This document shows, piece by piece, positions 37,340-45,885 of a stretch of DNA of 64,000 nt. Every line of letters begins with the position of its first letter. Position 1 is the first letter of the stretch. The notes below the pieces were generated by a model. That model saw only the letters and a list, made by a program, of their open reading frames with translations. It did no database searches and was not told where the DNA came from. The translations under genes and the position numbers were made by a program. This stretch comes from Thalassococcus sp. S3 (lineage in GTDB: Bacteria > Pseudomonadota > Alphaproteobacteria > Rhodobacterales > Rhodobacteraceae), in the NCBI RefSeq assembly GCF_004216475.1, contig NZ_CP022303.1:1426001-1490000 (forward strand), given 5' to 3'.

Positions 37340-39613
37340 TCAGCCGTATTGGGCGACCGGTGTGCCTGCAATCGCGCCCATATTCAGCAGCCCCCTTGCC
37401 GTGATCGACGGGGACACGATATGGGCGCGGTTGCCCATGCCCATCAGGACCGGACCCACTTCCAGTCCGCCGCCCTTCATCTTGAGGATGTTGCGCACGC
37501 CGCTGGCGGCATCGGCATGGGCAAAGATCAGCACATTCGCCGCGCCTTCCATCCGGCTGCCGGGAAAGATCCGCGCTCTCAGATCCGGGTCGAGGGCGGC
37601 GTCGATATTCATCTCGCCCTCATAGGCAAAGTCCACGCTGTTGGCGTCGAGCAGCTCCATCACGGCGCGCATCTTCCGACCGGTTTCACACTCCGAATTC
37701 CCGAACTGAGATTGTGCGCAGAGCGCGATGTTGGGCGTGATCCCAAATCGGCGCACGTGGCGTGCGGCCCCGATTGCCGTCTCGGCGATTTCCTGCGGGG
37801 AGGGTTCCGAGCGGACATGCGTATCCGCGATGAACAGGGGCCCGTCTTCCAGGATCATCAGGCTGAGTGCGCCATGCGGGCGCAAATTGGAGGTGCCGAG
37901 AACCTGCTCGATATAGTTCAGATGCCAGCGATACTGGCCGAACGTGCCGCAGATCAGACTGTCCGCCTCTTCCCGATGGACCATCACGGCACCGATGGCG
38001 GTGGTGTTGGTCCGCATGATGGCACGGGCAAGATCCGGGGTGACGCCGCGCCTTGCCATCAGTGTGTGATAGGTTTCCCAATAATCGCGGTAGCGCGGGT
38101 CGTTCTCGGGGTTCACGATCTGGAAATCACGCCCCGGACGGATCGTGAGCCCCAACCGCTCGCACCTTGTCTCTATCACCTCCGGGCGACCGATCAGGAT
38201 CGGCTTCTCGGTCGTGTCTTCCAGCATGGCCTGCGATGCGCGCAACACGCGCTCGTCCTCGCCTTCCGCAAAGACGATCCGACGGGATGCGGTCGCCGCT
38301 GCTTCGAAAACCGGGCGCATCAGAAGCGCGGATTTGAAGACGGAGCCATCGAGTTTCTGTTTGTAGGCTTCAAGATCTTCGATCGGCCTGGTTGCGACAC
38401 CGGTCTCCATCGCGGCGCGGGCGACGGCGGTCGATACGACACCGACCAGGCGCGGATCGAAGGGCTTTGGGATCAGGTAATCCGGTCCAAAGGTCAGTTG
38501 TTCGCCCTGATAAGCGGCGGCCGCCTCGGCGCTTGTCGTGGCGCGTGCAAGCTCTGCGATGCCGTCGATGCAGGCCAGTTGCATCGCATCGCTGATCTCT
38601 GTCGCGCCGACATCGAGTGCGCCCCGAAAGATAAACGGAAAGCACAGCACATTGTTGACCTGATTGGGAAAATCACTGCGTCCTGTTGCGATGATCGCAT
38701 CCGGCGAGACGGTGCGGGCCAGTTCCGGCAGGATTTCCGGTGTGGGATTGGCAAGGGCAAAGATTACCGGACGATCCGCCATCCGGCCCACCATGTCGCC
38801 CGTAAGCACATTCGGTCCGCTGAGACCCAGAAACAGATCCGCGCCCTCGATCACCTCATCCAGCGTTCGCAGGTCGGCGGATTGGGCGAACGCGGCCTTT
38901 TGAGGGTTCATATCCTCCGTGCGGCCTTCGTAGACCAGGCCATGAATATCGCAGAGCCAGATATTCTCACGCCGCACGCCAAGCTTCAGCAACATGTTCA
39001 GGCAGGCAATTCCGGCAGCGCCGCCTCCGGTCGAGACGATCTTGATCTCGTCGAATGCCTTCCCCGCGACATGAAGCGCATTCTTCGCCGCCGCGCCGAC
39101 GACGATGGCCGTTCCATGCTGATCGTCGTGAAAGACCGGGATATTCATCCTCTCCCGGCAGAGCTTTTCGACGATGAAGCAATCCGGGGCCTTGATGTCT
39201 TCCAGATTGATTGCGCCGAATGTCGGCCCCAACGCACAGACGATGTCTGCCAGTTTTTCGGGGTCGGTTTCATCTAGTTCAATGTCAAAACAATCTATAT
39301 TGGCAAATTTCTTGAAAAGAACCGCTTTGCCTTCCATGACCGGTTTGGATGCAAGCGCGCCGATATTGCCCAGGCCAAGAACCGCGGATCCGTTAGAGAC
39401 GACCGCGACCAAGTTGCCACGTGCCGTGTAGTGTGCTGCTTCGCTTGGATTTTTCTTGATTTCCAGGCAAGCCTCCGCCACGCCCGGCGAATAGGCCAGC
39501 GCAAGGTCGCGGCCATTGGCCATCGGTTTCGTCGCGCGGATTTCAAGCTTCCCTGGTTTTGGGTTCGCATGATAGGCCAAGGCCGCCTGTTTCAGCGATG
39601 GTGTATCCGACAT
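37340..39613 (-). CDS. maeB: NADP-dependent malic enzyme with phosphotransacetylase-like domain
   Basis: This 757-residue protein is the long bacterial form. Residues 1 to about 430 are the malic enzyme proper (YHANPKPGKLEI, GLGNIGALASKPVMEGK, VFHDDQHGTAIVVGAA, and STGGGAAGIACLNMLLKLG for NADP). Residues about 440-757 form a PTA-like domain (FAEGEDERVLRASQ) that usually regulates rather than catalyses. It decarboxylates malate to pyruvate, making NADPH. The start at 39613 is 19 bases from a perfect 28-bp palindrome, a likely operator. Confidence 0.95.
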   Translation of the reverse strand: MSDTPSLKQAALAYHANPKPGKLEIRATKPMANGRDLALAYSPGVAEACLEIKKNPSEAAHYTARGNLVAVVSNGSAVLGLGNIGALASKPVMEGKAVLFKKFANIDCFDIELDETDPEKLADIVCALGPTFGAINLEDIKAPDCFIVEKLCRERMNIPVFHDDQHGTAIVVGAAAKNALHVAGKAFDEIKIVSTGGGAAGIACLNMLLKLGVRRENIWLCDIHGLVYEGRTEDMNPQKAAFAQSADLRTLDEVIEGADLFLGLSGPNVLTGDMVGRMADRPVIFALANPTPEILPELARTVSPDAIIATGRSDFPNQVNNVLCFPFIFRGALDVGATEISDAMQLACIDGIAELARATTSAEAAAAYQGEQLTFGPDYLIPKPFDPRLVGVVSTAVARAAMETGVATRPIEDLEAYKQKLDGSVFKSALLMRPVFEAAATASRRIVFAEGEDERVLRASQAMLEDTTEKPILIGRPEVIETRCERLGLTIRPGRDFQIVNPENDPRYRDYWETYHTLMARRGVTPDLARAIMRTNTTAIGAVMVHREEADSLICGTFGQYRWHLNYIEQVLGTSNLRPHGALSLMILEDGPLFIADTHVRSEPSPQEIAETAIGAARHVRRFGITPNIALCAQSQFGNSECETGRKMRAVMELLDANSVDFAYEGEMNIDAALDPDLRARIFPGSRMEGAANVLIFAHADAASGVRNILKMKGGGLEVGPVLMGMGNRAHIVSPSITARGLLNMGAIAGTPVAQYG

Positions 39614-39632
39614 TCGATAGCTCCTCCCCAAG

Positions 39633-39660
39633 AAAACTAGTTTAGCTTTAAACTAGTTTT
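39633..39660. promoter_or_regulatory. 28-bp perfect inverted repeat between maeB and the cupin gene
   Basis: AAAACTAGTTTA (39633-39644) and TAAACTAGTTTT (39649-39660) are exact inverted copies separated by GCTT. Each arm itself contains the palindrome AAACTAGTTT. The site is 19 bases upstream of the maeB ATG and about 100 bases upstream of the cupin gene, so it may serve both divergent promoters. I cannot name the regulator. Confidence 0.75.
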
Positions 39661-39758
39661 GAAATGCGCGAAATACTCTGTTTTGCTGCAGATGTCGCAG
39701 GGGTGTCTTGCAAAATCGTGAACCCCCGGCCACTCTCGCTCCGCAAAGTGGAGAACCA

Positions 39759-40847
39759 ATGTCGACAACCAAGGCCGAAATGCGCTTGCCCACGGACGCG
39801 TTGCGCGACGATATTCCGTTCTTCACCAAGACTTTGGGCATGCAGCTCGACATGATTTATCCGGCGGACGATCCGCGCGTTGCGGTTTTGTCGGGGCACG
39901 GTCTGCGCCTTCGGATCGAGCAGGGCGCGTCAGAGCCGCCGGGCACGCTGCGGATCCTCACGGATGAACCCGGATCCTTTGCAAACGGGCAGCGCCGATT
40001 GACGGCGCCGAATGGCACCAGGGTGGAGATAGAGGAGGCAAACCCGCCTCTTGTCCTGCCCGCGTCACAACACGCCTTTGTCGTGCGACGGCTCGCGGAT
40101 CAGGCCCCGTGGGTCATCGGACGGGCCGGCATGCATTACAGGGATCTGATCCCCGACCGGCTGGGCGGTTCGATCATCGCAAGCCACATCCGCATCCCGG
40201 ACGGTGGCCCGGTGCCCGACATGGTGCATTACCATACGGTCGGCTTCCAGCTCATCTTTTGCTATCGAGGCTGGGTCGACCTGGTCTACGAGGATCAGGG
40301 AGAGCCGTTTCGGCTTCACGCGGGCAATTGCGTGATCCAGCCCCCGGAAATCCGGCACAAGGTCCTTTATGCATCGGAGAATATCGAAGTGGTCGAGATT
40401 GGCGTTCCGGCCGAGCATATCACGACCATTGATCACGACATGAGCTTGCCAAACGGGCCAGCCAACCCGGACCGGCTGTTTCAGGGGCAACGTTTCGTCC
40501 ATCACAAGGCGAAGGAGGCGATCTGGCAGTCGCATCGGCTGCCCGGCTACCGGTCCCGTGATACCACGATTGCCCGGAATACCGGCGACGTCGCAGGCGT
40601 TCATGTCCTGCGGCGGGGTGAGGGTCAGCCGGCGTGGACACGGCATGACAGCGACATTCTGTTTACCTTCGTCATGGAAGGCGGTGTCACGTTGGAGGGA
40701 GAGGGAAAGGTGCCCTACAGGCTTGCGCCGGGGGATGCTTTCGTGATCCCTCCGGCGATGAAGACCCGCCTTGCCGAGCCGACGGATGATGTTGAGCTGC
40801 TCGAAGTCGCGCTGCCGGGCGCATTCAAAACCGAGGTTCTGACATGA
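39759..40847 (+). CDS. Bicupin domain protein in the nucleoside salvage operon
   Basis: The 362-residue protein starts at the ATG at 39759. An N-terminal part (about 1-85) resembles a glyoxalase-like fold (FFTKTLGMQLDMIYPADDP). Two cupin domains follow: the first with HYHTVGFQLIFCYRGWVDLVYED and PPEIRH, the second with SDILFTFVMEGGVTLEGEG and APGDAFVIPP. His residues suitable for a metal are present in the first. The activity is unknown. Its last four bases overlap the cdd start, so the two are translationally coupled. Confidence 0.78.
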   Translation: MSTTKAEMRLPTDALRDDIPFFTKTLGMQLDMIYPADDPRVAVLSGHGLRLRIEQGASEPPGTLRILTDEPGSFANGQRRLTAPNGTRVEIEEANPPLVLPASQHAFVVRRLADQAPWVIGRAGMHYRDLIPDRLGGSIIASHIRIPDGGPVPDMVHYHTVGFQLIFCYRGWVDLVYEDQGEPFRLHAGNCVIQPPEIRHKVLYASENIEVVEIGVPAEHITTIDHDMSLPNGPANPDRLFQGQRFVHHKAKEAIWQSHRLPGYRSRDTTIARNTGDVAGVHVLRRGEGQPAWTRHDSDILFTFVMEGGVTLEGEGKVPYRLAPGDAFVIPPAMKTRLAEPTDDVELLEVALPGAFKTEVLT

Positions 40848-41236
40848 GTTTGAAAGAGGCGGCGCTCAAGGTGCGCGCCAACGCCTATGCACCTTATTCG
40901 AATTTCCAGGTCGGAGCGGCCATCCAGGCACGATCGGGTGTCATCTACGCGGGATGCAATGTCGAGAACGTGGCTTATCCCGAGGGAACATGCGCCGAGG
41001 CCGGGGCGATTGCGGCGATGGTCGCGGCGGGAGAGACCGAACTGACCGAGGTTTACGTGGTTGCGGGCAGCCCGATGCCGGTCACGCCCTGCGGGGGATG
41101 CAGGCAAAAGCTGGCGGAATTCGGAAAATCCGACGTTCGGGTCACCATGGCCACAACCGGTGGTGTCGAACAGGTGATGACGCTGGCCGAGCTGTTGCCG
41201 GGCGCATTCACGCAAGACCACATGGCGGAAGAGTAA
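40844..41236 (+). CDS. cdd: Cytidine deaminase
   Basis: The 130-residue protein is the tetrameric form. Zinc and catalytic residues are in TCAEAGAI (Cys and Glu) and PCGGCRQ (two Cys), and YAPYSNFQVGAA is the substrate loop. It deaminates cytidine and deoxycytidine to uridine and deoxyuridine. The residue after CAE is Ala rather than the usual Arg (CAERTAI), which is seen in some three-Cys forms. The start overlaps the cupin gene by four bases. Confidence 0.94.
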   Translation: MSLKEAALKVRANAYAPYSNFQVGAAIQARSGVIYAGCNVENVAYPEGTCAEAGAIAAMVAAGETELTEVYVVAGSPMPVTPCGGCRQKLAEFGKSDVRVTMATTGGVEQVMTLAELLPGAFTQDHMAEE

Positions 41237-41240
41237 AACA

Positions 41241-42545
41241 GTGGACGCCCGTTCGATTATTGCGACCCTGCGCCGTGGCGAGACGCCGGACGCCGATGCC
41301 TTGCGCTGGTTTGCCCGGGGGTTGGCAGATGGCACGGTCAGTGATGCGCAGGCAGGCGCCTTCGCCATGGCGGTCTGCCTCAACGGACTGGGCGAGGCCG
41401 GGCGGACCGGATTGACCGAAGCGATGCGCGACAGTGGATCGGTGCTGAAATGGGATGTGGACGGGCCTGTGCTCGACAAACACTCCACCGGTGGCGTCGG
41501 CGATTGCGTGAGCCTTCTTCTGGCGCCTGCGCTGGCTGAATGCGGCGCATATGTGCCCATGATCTCGGGTCGGGGCCTGGGACATACGGGCGGGACGCTT
41601 GACAAGCTTGATGCGATCCCGGGCGTATCGACATCGTTTGATACAGACCGTTTGCGCGACGTGCTGAACGAGGCGCGTTGTGCAATCGTAGGCGCCACGG
41701 CGGATATCGCACCCGCGGACAAAAGGCTCTACGCCATAAGGGATGTCACAGCCACCGTTGAAAGTCTGGATCTGATCACCGCGTCGATCCTGTCGAAGAA
41801 ACTGGCGGCATCCCCGGATGCGCTGGTTCTGGACGTCAAGGTGGGCAGCGGCGCGTTCATGAAAACGCCCGAGGAGGCGCGCGCGCTTGCCCAGGCACTG
41901 ACGGCAACCGCGAACAAGGCCGGATGCCGGACAACGGCGGTGATGACCGACATGAGCCAGCCTTTGGCTTCGGCCTTGGGAAACGCGCTGGAAGTGGCGG
42001 AGGTGATGAAGTGCCTCACCAACCCGGTGAACGGCCCCCTGGTGGAGATCACGGCCGCTTTGGGCGGGGTGGTTCTGGCCGATGCCCGCCTTGCGGAGGA
42101 TGTTCAGGACGGCGCTGACCGGATCGTTGCTGCGCTTCGGGAGGGGCGGGTTGCCGAACGGTTCGGCAAGATGATCGCCACCGTTGGCGGGCCCAAGGCT
42201 TTCGTGGACAACTGGGCGCGGTTTCTGCCCGAAGCGAACATCATCCGCGAGGTGCCGTCCTTTTCCGACGGGATCGTCACCTCCATTGATGGGGAGGCGC
42301 TGGGCCTTGCTGTCGTGGCATTGGGCGGAGGGCGGCAGGTGGAAAGCGACGTGATCGACCCCGCCGTGGGCCTCTCGGGCATCGCCCGGCTTGGCCAGCG
42401 CGTGACCAGGGGGGAGCCGTTGGCCGTGATCCATGCAGGCCGCGAAGATGCGGCAAGGCACGCAGAGGAGGCGCTGCGCCGCGCCATTCGCTTACGCGAC
42501 ACGCCACTCGACATCCCGCCGCTGATCCACGAAAGGATCGGTTGA
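41241..42545 (+). CDS. deoA: Thymidine phosphorylase
   Basis: The 434-residue protein begins with GTG and has the family's normal length: LDKHSTGGVGDCVSLLLAP, GRGLGHTGGTLDKLDAIPG, the KVGSGAFMK motif, and NPVNGPLVEITAALGG. It splits thymidine or deoxyuridine with phosphate into the base and deoxyribose-1-phosphate. It starts four bases after the cdd stop, and its stop codon shares one base with the deoB ATG. Confidence 0.95.
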   Translation: MDARSIIATLRRGETPDADALRWFARGLADGTVSDAQAGAFAMAVCLNGLGEAGRTGLTEAMRDSGSVLKWDVDGPVLDKHSTGGVGDCVSLLLAPALAECGAYVPMISGRGLGHTGGTLDKLDAIPGVSTSFDTDRLRDVLNEARCAIVGATADIAPADKRLYAIRDVTATVESLDLITASILSKKLAASPDALVLDVKVGSGAFMKTPEEARALAQALTATANKAGCRTTAVMTDMSQPLASALGNALEVAEVMKCLTNPVNGPLVEITAALGGVVLADARLAEDVQDGADRIVAALREGRVAERFGKMIATVGGPKAFVDNWARFLPEANIIREVPSFSDGIVTSIDGEALGLAVVALGGGRQVESDVIDPAVGLSGIARLGQRVTRGEPLAVIHAGREDAARHAEEALRRAIRLRDTPLDIPPLIHERIG

Positions 42546-43738
42546 TGCCGCGCGCCTTCCTTGTGGTGATGGATTCCGTCGGGATCGGCGGCGCGCCGGA
42601 TGCCGACCGGTTCTTTAACGGCGACACGCCGGATACGGGCGCCAATACGCTTGCGCATATTGCCGAAGCCTGCGCGCAAGGACGCGCGGAGGAGGGACGC
42701 TCTGGCCCCCTGCACCTGCCGGTGCTCGACGGGCTGGGTCTGGGGGCCGCGATCCGGCTCGCCTCCGGCAGCGCGGCGCCCGGACTTGAAGCGGAGCCGA
42801 AAGGGCGCTGGGGGGCCGCGACAGAGGTGTCGCCGGGTAAGGATACGCCGTCAGGCCATTGGGAGCTGGCCGGTCTGCCCGTGCCGTGGGACTGGCATTA
42901 TTTTCCGGATACCGTCCCGGCCTTTCCCGAGCCCCTGATGCGCCGGGTGGCGGAGATCGCGGGCGTGGAGGGAACCTTGGCCAACCGGCATGCCTCCGGC
43001 ACGGCTGTGATCGAGGCTTTCGGAGAGGAGCATCTGCGAGCCGGTTGGCCGATTTGCTATACCTCCGCCGACAGCGTCTTTCAGATCGCGGCTCATGAAG
43101 AGGTGTTCGGCCTCGACCGGCTTCTGCATCTCTGCGAGACGCTTGCGCCGGACCTGCATGCGATGAAGGTGGGCCGGGTGATCGCGCGGCCCTTTGTGGG
43201 GACGCCGGAAACCGGCTTTACCCGCACCACGAACCGCCGCGATTACGCCATTGCCCCGCCCGCGCCGGTTCTGACCGATTGGGTGCAATCGGCCGGCGGG
43301 CGGGTCTATGGCGTGGGCAAGATCGGCGACATTTTCTCGATGACGGGGATCGACGAGGTGCGCAAAGGCTCTGATGCGGTGCTGATGGGGCATCTGTCAG
43401 ACCTTGTCGCCGAGGCCGAGGATGGAAGCCTGACCTTTGCCAATTTCGTGGAATTCGACAGCCTTTATGGTCACCGGCGGGATATCTCGGGCTATGCGCG
43501 GGCGCTGGAATGGTTCGATGCGGAGATCGGCAAGCTGCTGCCGCAGTTGCGGGCAGGCGACATGCTGCTGCTGACCGCCGATCATGGCAACGATCCAAGC
43601 TGGGTGGGCACCGATCACACCCGGGAGCGGGTTCCGGTTCTGATCGCCGGGCAGGGCGGGGGCGAGCTGGGGCTGATCGGGTTCAACGATGTGGCGGGCC
43701 TGGTGGCGCGGCACCTGGGTGTCACGCCTCTTGACTGA
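42545..43738 (+). CDS. deoB: Phosphopentomutase
   Basis: The 397-residue protein starts at the ATG overlapping the deoA stop by one base. It is an alkaline-phosphatase-superfamily mutase: VVMDSVGIGGAPDA near the N-terminus, KDTPSGHWE with the phosphorylated Thr, and TADHGNDPSWVGTDHTRE for the metals. It interconverts (deoxy)ribose-1- and 5-phosphate, feeding deoxyribose-5-phosphate to DeoC (not in this window). Confidence 0.96.
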   Translation: MPRAFLVVMDSVGIGGAPDADRFFNGDTPDTGANTLAHIAEACAQGRAEEGRSGPLHLPVLDGLGLGAAIRLASGSAAPGLEAEPKGRWGAATEVSPGKDTPSGHWELAGLPVPWDWHYFPDTVPAFPEPLMRRVAEIAGVEGTLANRHASGTAVIEAFGEEHLRAGWPICYTSADSVFQIAAHEEVFGLDRLLHLCETLAPDLHAMKVGRVIARPFVGTPETGFTRTTNRRDYAIAPPAPVLTDWVQSAGGRVYGVGKIGDIFSMTGIDEVRKGSDAVLMGHLSDLVAEAEDGSLTFANFVEFDSLYGHRRDISGYARALEWFDAEIGKLLPQLRAGDMLLLTADHGNDPSWVGTDHTRERVPVLIAGQGGGELGLIGFNDVAGLVARHLGVTPLD

Positions 43739-43745
43739 CCGGGCA

Positions 43746-43805
43746 GGGGGCCAGCCCCCGTCCGCCGGAGGCGGACTCCCCCGGGATATTTCGAACCCAA
43801 AGAAG
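43746..43805. repeat. REP-like element, family 2, between deoB and upp
   Basis: Two short palindromes, GGGGGC-CA-GCCCCC (43746-43759) and TCCGCC-GGA-GGCGGA (43761-43775), precede CTCCCCCGGGATATTTCGAA and CCCAAAGAAG. The layout matches a repeat I associate with roseobacter intergenic regions (CGGCGGGAGTATTT-like and GATGAAG-like parts). It fills most of the deoB-upp gap. Confidence 0.6.
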
Positions 43806-43882
43806 CGGGGTGGGGTTGAGATGGGGGATTGTCTCTCCGCGCGGTGCGAGGCAGAGAAGGCGCGGCAGCAAAGGAGTGTCTC

Positions 43883-44515
43883 ATGGCCGAGCATCTGACG
43901 ATCGTCGATCACCCGCTGGTGCAGCACAAGCTGACGCTGATGCGGGACAAGGGGACGCCGACGGCGGTGTTTCGTCAGACATTGAAGGAAATCAGCCAGC
44001 TGCTGGCCTATGAGATCACCCGTGAATTGCCGATGACCCACAAGCCCATCGACACCCCGATGGAAGAAATGGATGCCCCGGTTCTTGCCGGAAAGAAGAT
44101 GGCGCTGGTGTCGATCCTGCGGGCAGGCAACGGGCTTCTGGACGGGGTGCTGGAGCTTATCCCGTCAGCACGGGTGGGGTTCGTCGGGCTCTACCGCGAT
44201 GAAGAGACGCTTGAGCCGGTGCAATATTATTTCAAGGTGCCGGATGCCCTGGAAGACAGGCTCGTGATTGCCGTCGATCCGATGCTGGCGACGGGTAACA
44301 GTTCCGCGGCGGCGGTGGAGTTGCTGAAGAAGGCCGGCGCGAGGAATATCCGGTTCATGTGCCTGCTTGCCGCGCCGGAGGGGGTGTCGCGGATGAAAGA
44401 GGCGCATCCGGACGTGCCCATCGTCACCGCCGCGCTGGATCGCGGGCTGAACGAAAAGGGCTATATCATGCCCGGTCTTGGCGATGCGGGCGATCGGATG
44501 TTCGGCACCAAATAA
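43883..44515 (+). CDS. upp: Uracil phosphoribosyltransferase
   Basis: The 210-residue protein starts at the ATG at 43883, with AAGGAG at 43871-43876. It has [26 protein letters not shown], the PRPP-binding motif [21 protein letters not shown], and [18 protein letters not shown]. It makes UMP from uracil and PRPP, completing pyrimidine salvage from the upstream cdd-deoA-deoB genes. The repeat before it and its own strong ribosome-binding site suggest it may be partly independent. Confidence 0.97.
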   Translation: MAEHLTIVDHPLVQHKLTLMRDKGTPTAVFRQTLKEISQLLAYEITRELPMTHKPIDTPMEEMDAPVLAGKKMALVSILRAGNGLLDGVLELIPSARVGFVGLYRDEETLEPVQYYFKVPDALEDRLVIAVDPMLATGNSSAAAVELLKKAGARNIRFMCLLAAPEGVSRMKEAHPDVPIVTAALDRGLNEKGYIMPGLGDAGDRMFGTK

Positions 44516-44584
44516 CTAAGCCCGCGCGCTTTACTCAGCCAGTCTTTTGCTGCATCCTCGCCGCCATATCTTGTGGGGGCACAG

Positions 44585-45850
44585 ATGAAGTTTACAAGAA
44601 TTATTGCTGCCAGTTTTGCAGTTGCATGTTTTGGATGGACCGCGGCGTCGGCCCAATCGCTGCGGGGAAATACCGCGCCGGCGGAGTTCCCGCCAGCATC
44701 TTTCACAGGAAATCAATATGTTGACAGCCGCGGCTGTGTGTTCATCCGCGCAGGTATCGACGGCAACGTGACCTGGGTGCCAAGGGTAAGCCGGAACCGT
44801 CAGCAGGTGTGCGGCGCGCGGCCGTCACTGGCCCGTTCGGCGGGGACAACGGCCACCGCCGCGCCAACTCCGAGAGCGGTGCAGATCACGCCCAATGCAC
44901 AACCTGCCGCGACCGCACGGCCCGCGCCGCAGCGCGTGGTGCGCACACCTCAACCTACGCAGCGCGTCGTGCGGACCCAGCGCCGGGCGCCGATACCCAC
45001 AATCGCAACGACGACGAAGCCACCCGCACCCGTGATCCGGCGCGCGCCCGTGACCCAGCGCAAGCCTGCGCCGGCGCCAAAGCCGGTGACAATACAGCAA
45101 CCCAGACAAACGGCGCCTGTGACGATCAAGCGGTCAGGACGGTGTCCGGGCGCGTCGGCGATCAGCCAGAGGTACATCAACGATGGCAGCCGCTACCCCG
45201 TACGCTGCGGCCCTCAGCGAGAAGCGCCCGTGACACTGCCGGGCGACAGCATCTCGCTTGCGCCGGGAGCGGACGGATACCAGCTTGCCGAGGCCGACAC
45301 GCTGAGATCAGGAACACGCGTGGTGCCGAAGCATGTCTATATCAAGCGCCAGAACACCACGAATGTCGTGGTTCCCGAAGGCTATCGCCGGGTTTGGGAG
45401 GATGACCGTCTCAACCCGCGCCGGGCGGAGCAGACGCTGCAGGGCCACGCCCAGACGCAGCAGATCTGGACCAACCAAATGCCACGCCGTCTGGCCGACC
45501 CGACCCGCCGGGTGCGGTCAAAGCAACCTACCGTGCATGTTCCCGCACAGCTGGGCCTGCGTCCCGAAGCACCGACCGTGTCCACAAAACAGCGCGTGTC
45601 ACAGAAGGCGGCCCAGGTGAAGTCGGGCCAGCATTTTGTGCAGGTTGGTGTGTTCGGCCAGCCCCGTAACGCCGAAGCGACAGCCCAACGTATGGGGCGC
45701 ACCGGGCTTCCTGTCCGCATGGGGACACTGACACGCGGCGGCACGTCCTATCGCCTTGTGATGGTTGGCCCGTTTTCAAACAGTCGCGACGCTCAAAACG
45801 CGTTGCGGGTGGCGCGCCAGGCTGGTTTCAAGGATGCTTATATCCGCTAG
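44585..45850 (+). CDS. Exported SPOR-domain protein
   Basis: The 421-residue protein has a signal peptide ending near ASAQS (residues about 20-24), a long Pro/Ala/Thr/Arg-rich disordered linker (about 70-190), a middle part with GRCPGASAISQRYIN, and a C-terminal SPOR domain (about 345-421: HFVQVGVFGQPRNAEATAQRM ... RLVMVGPFSNSRDA). SPOR domains bind denuded peptidoglycan at the division site. The N-terminal CVFIRAGIDGNVTWVPRVSR block is common to the roseobacter form. It is monocistronic; a hairpin follows. Confidence 0.85.
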   Translation: MKFTRIIAASFAVACFGWTAASAQSLRGNTAPAEFPPASFTGNQYVDSRGCVFIRAGIDGNVTWVPRVSRNRQQVCGARPSLARSAGTTATAAPTPRAVQITPNAQPAATARPAPQRVVRTPQPTQRVVRTQRRAPIPTIATTTKPPAPVIRRAPVTQRKPAPAPKPVTIQQPRQTAPVTIKRSGRCPGASAISQRYINDGSRYPVRCGPQREAPVTLPGDSISLAPGADGYQLAEADTLRSGTRVVPKHVYIKRQNTTNVVVPEGYRRVWEDDRLNPRRAEQTLQGHAQTQQIWTNQMPRRLADPTRRVRSKQPTVHVPAQLGLRPEAPTVSTKQRVSQKAAQVKSGQHFVQVGVFGQPRNAEATAQRMGRTGLPVRMGTLTRGGTSYRLVMVGPFSNSRDAQNALRVARQAGFKDAYIR

Positions 45851-45859
45851 TATGAGCTT

Positions 45860-45885
45860 CCGGGTCTCGCAGGAGGCCCGGCTTT
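45860..45885. terminator. Hairpin at convergent gene ends (SPOR gene and membrane protein)
   Basis: CCGGGTCTC (45860-45868) pairs over nine positions (one T-G pair) with GAGGCCCGG (45873-45881), around GCAG. CTTTAA follows on the plus strand. It lies between the ends of two convergent genes. Confidence 0.6.
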
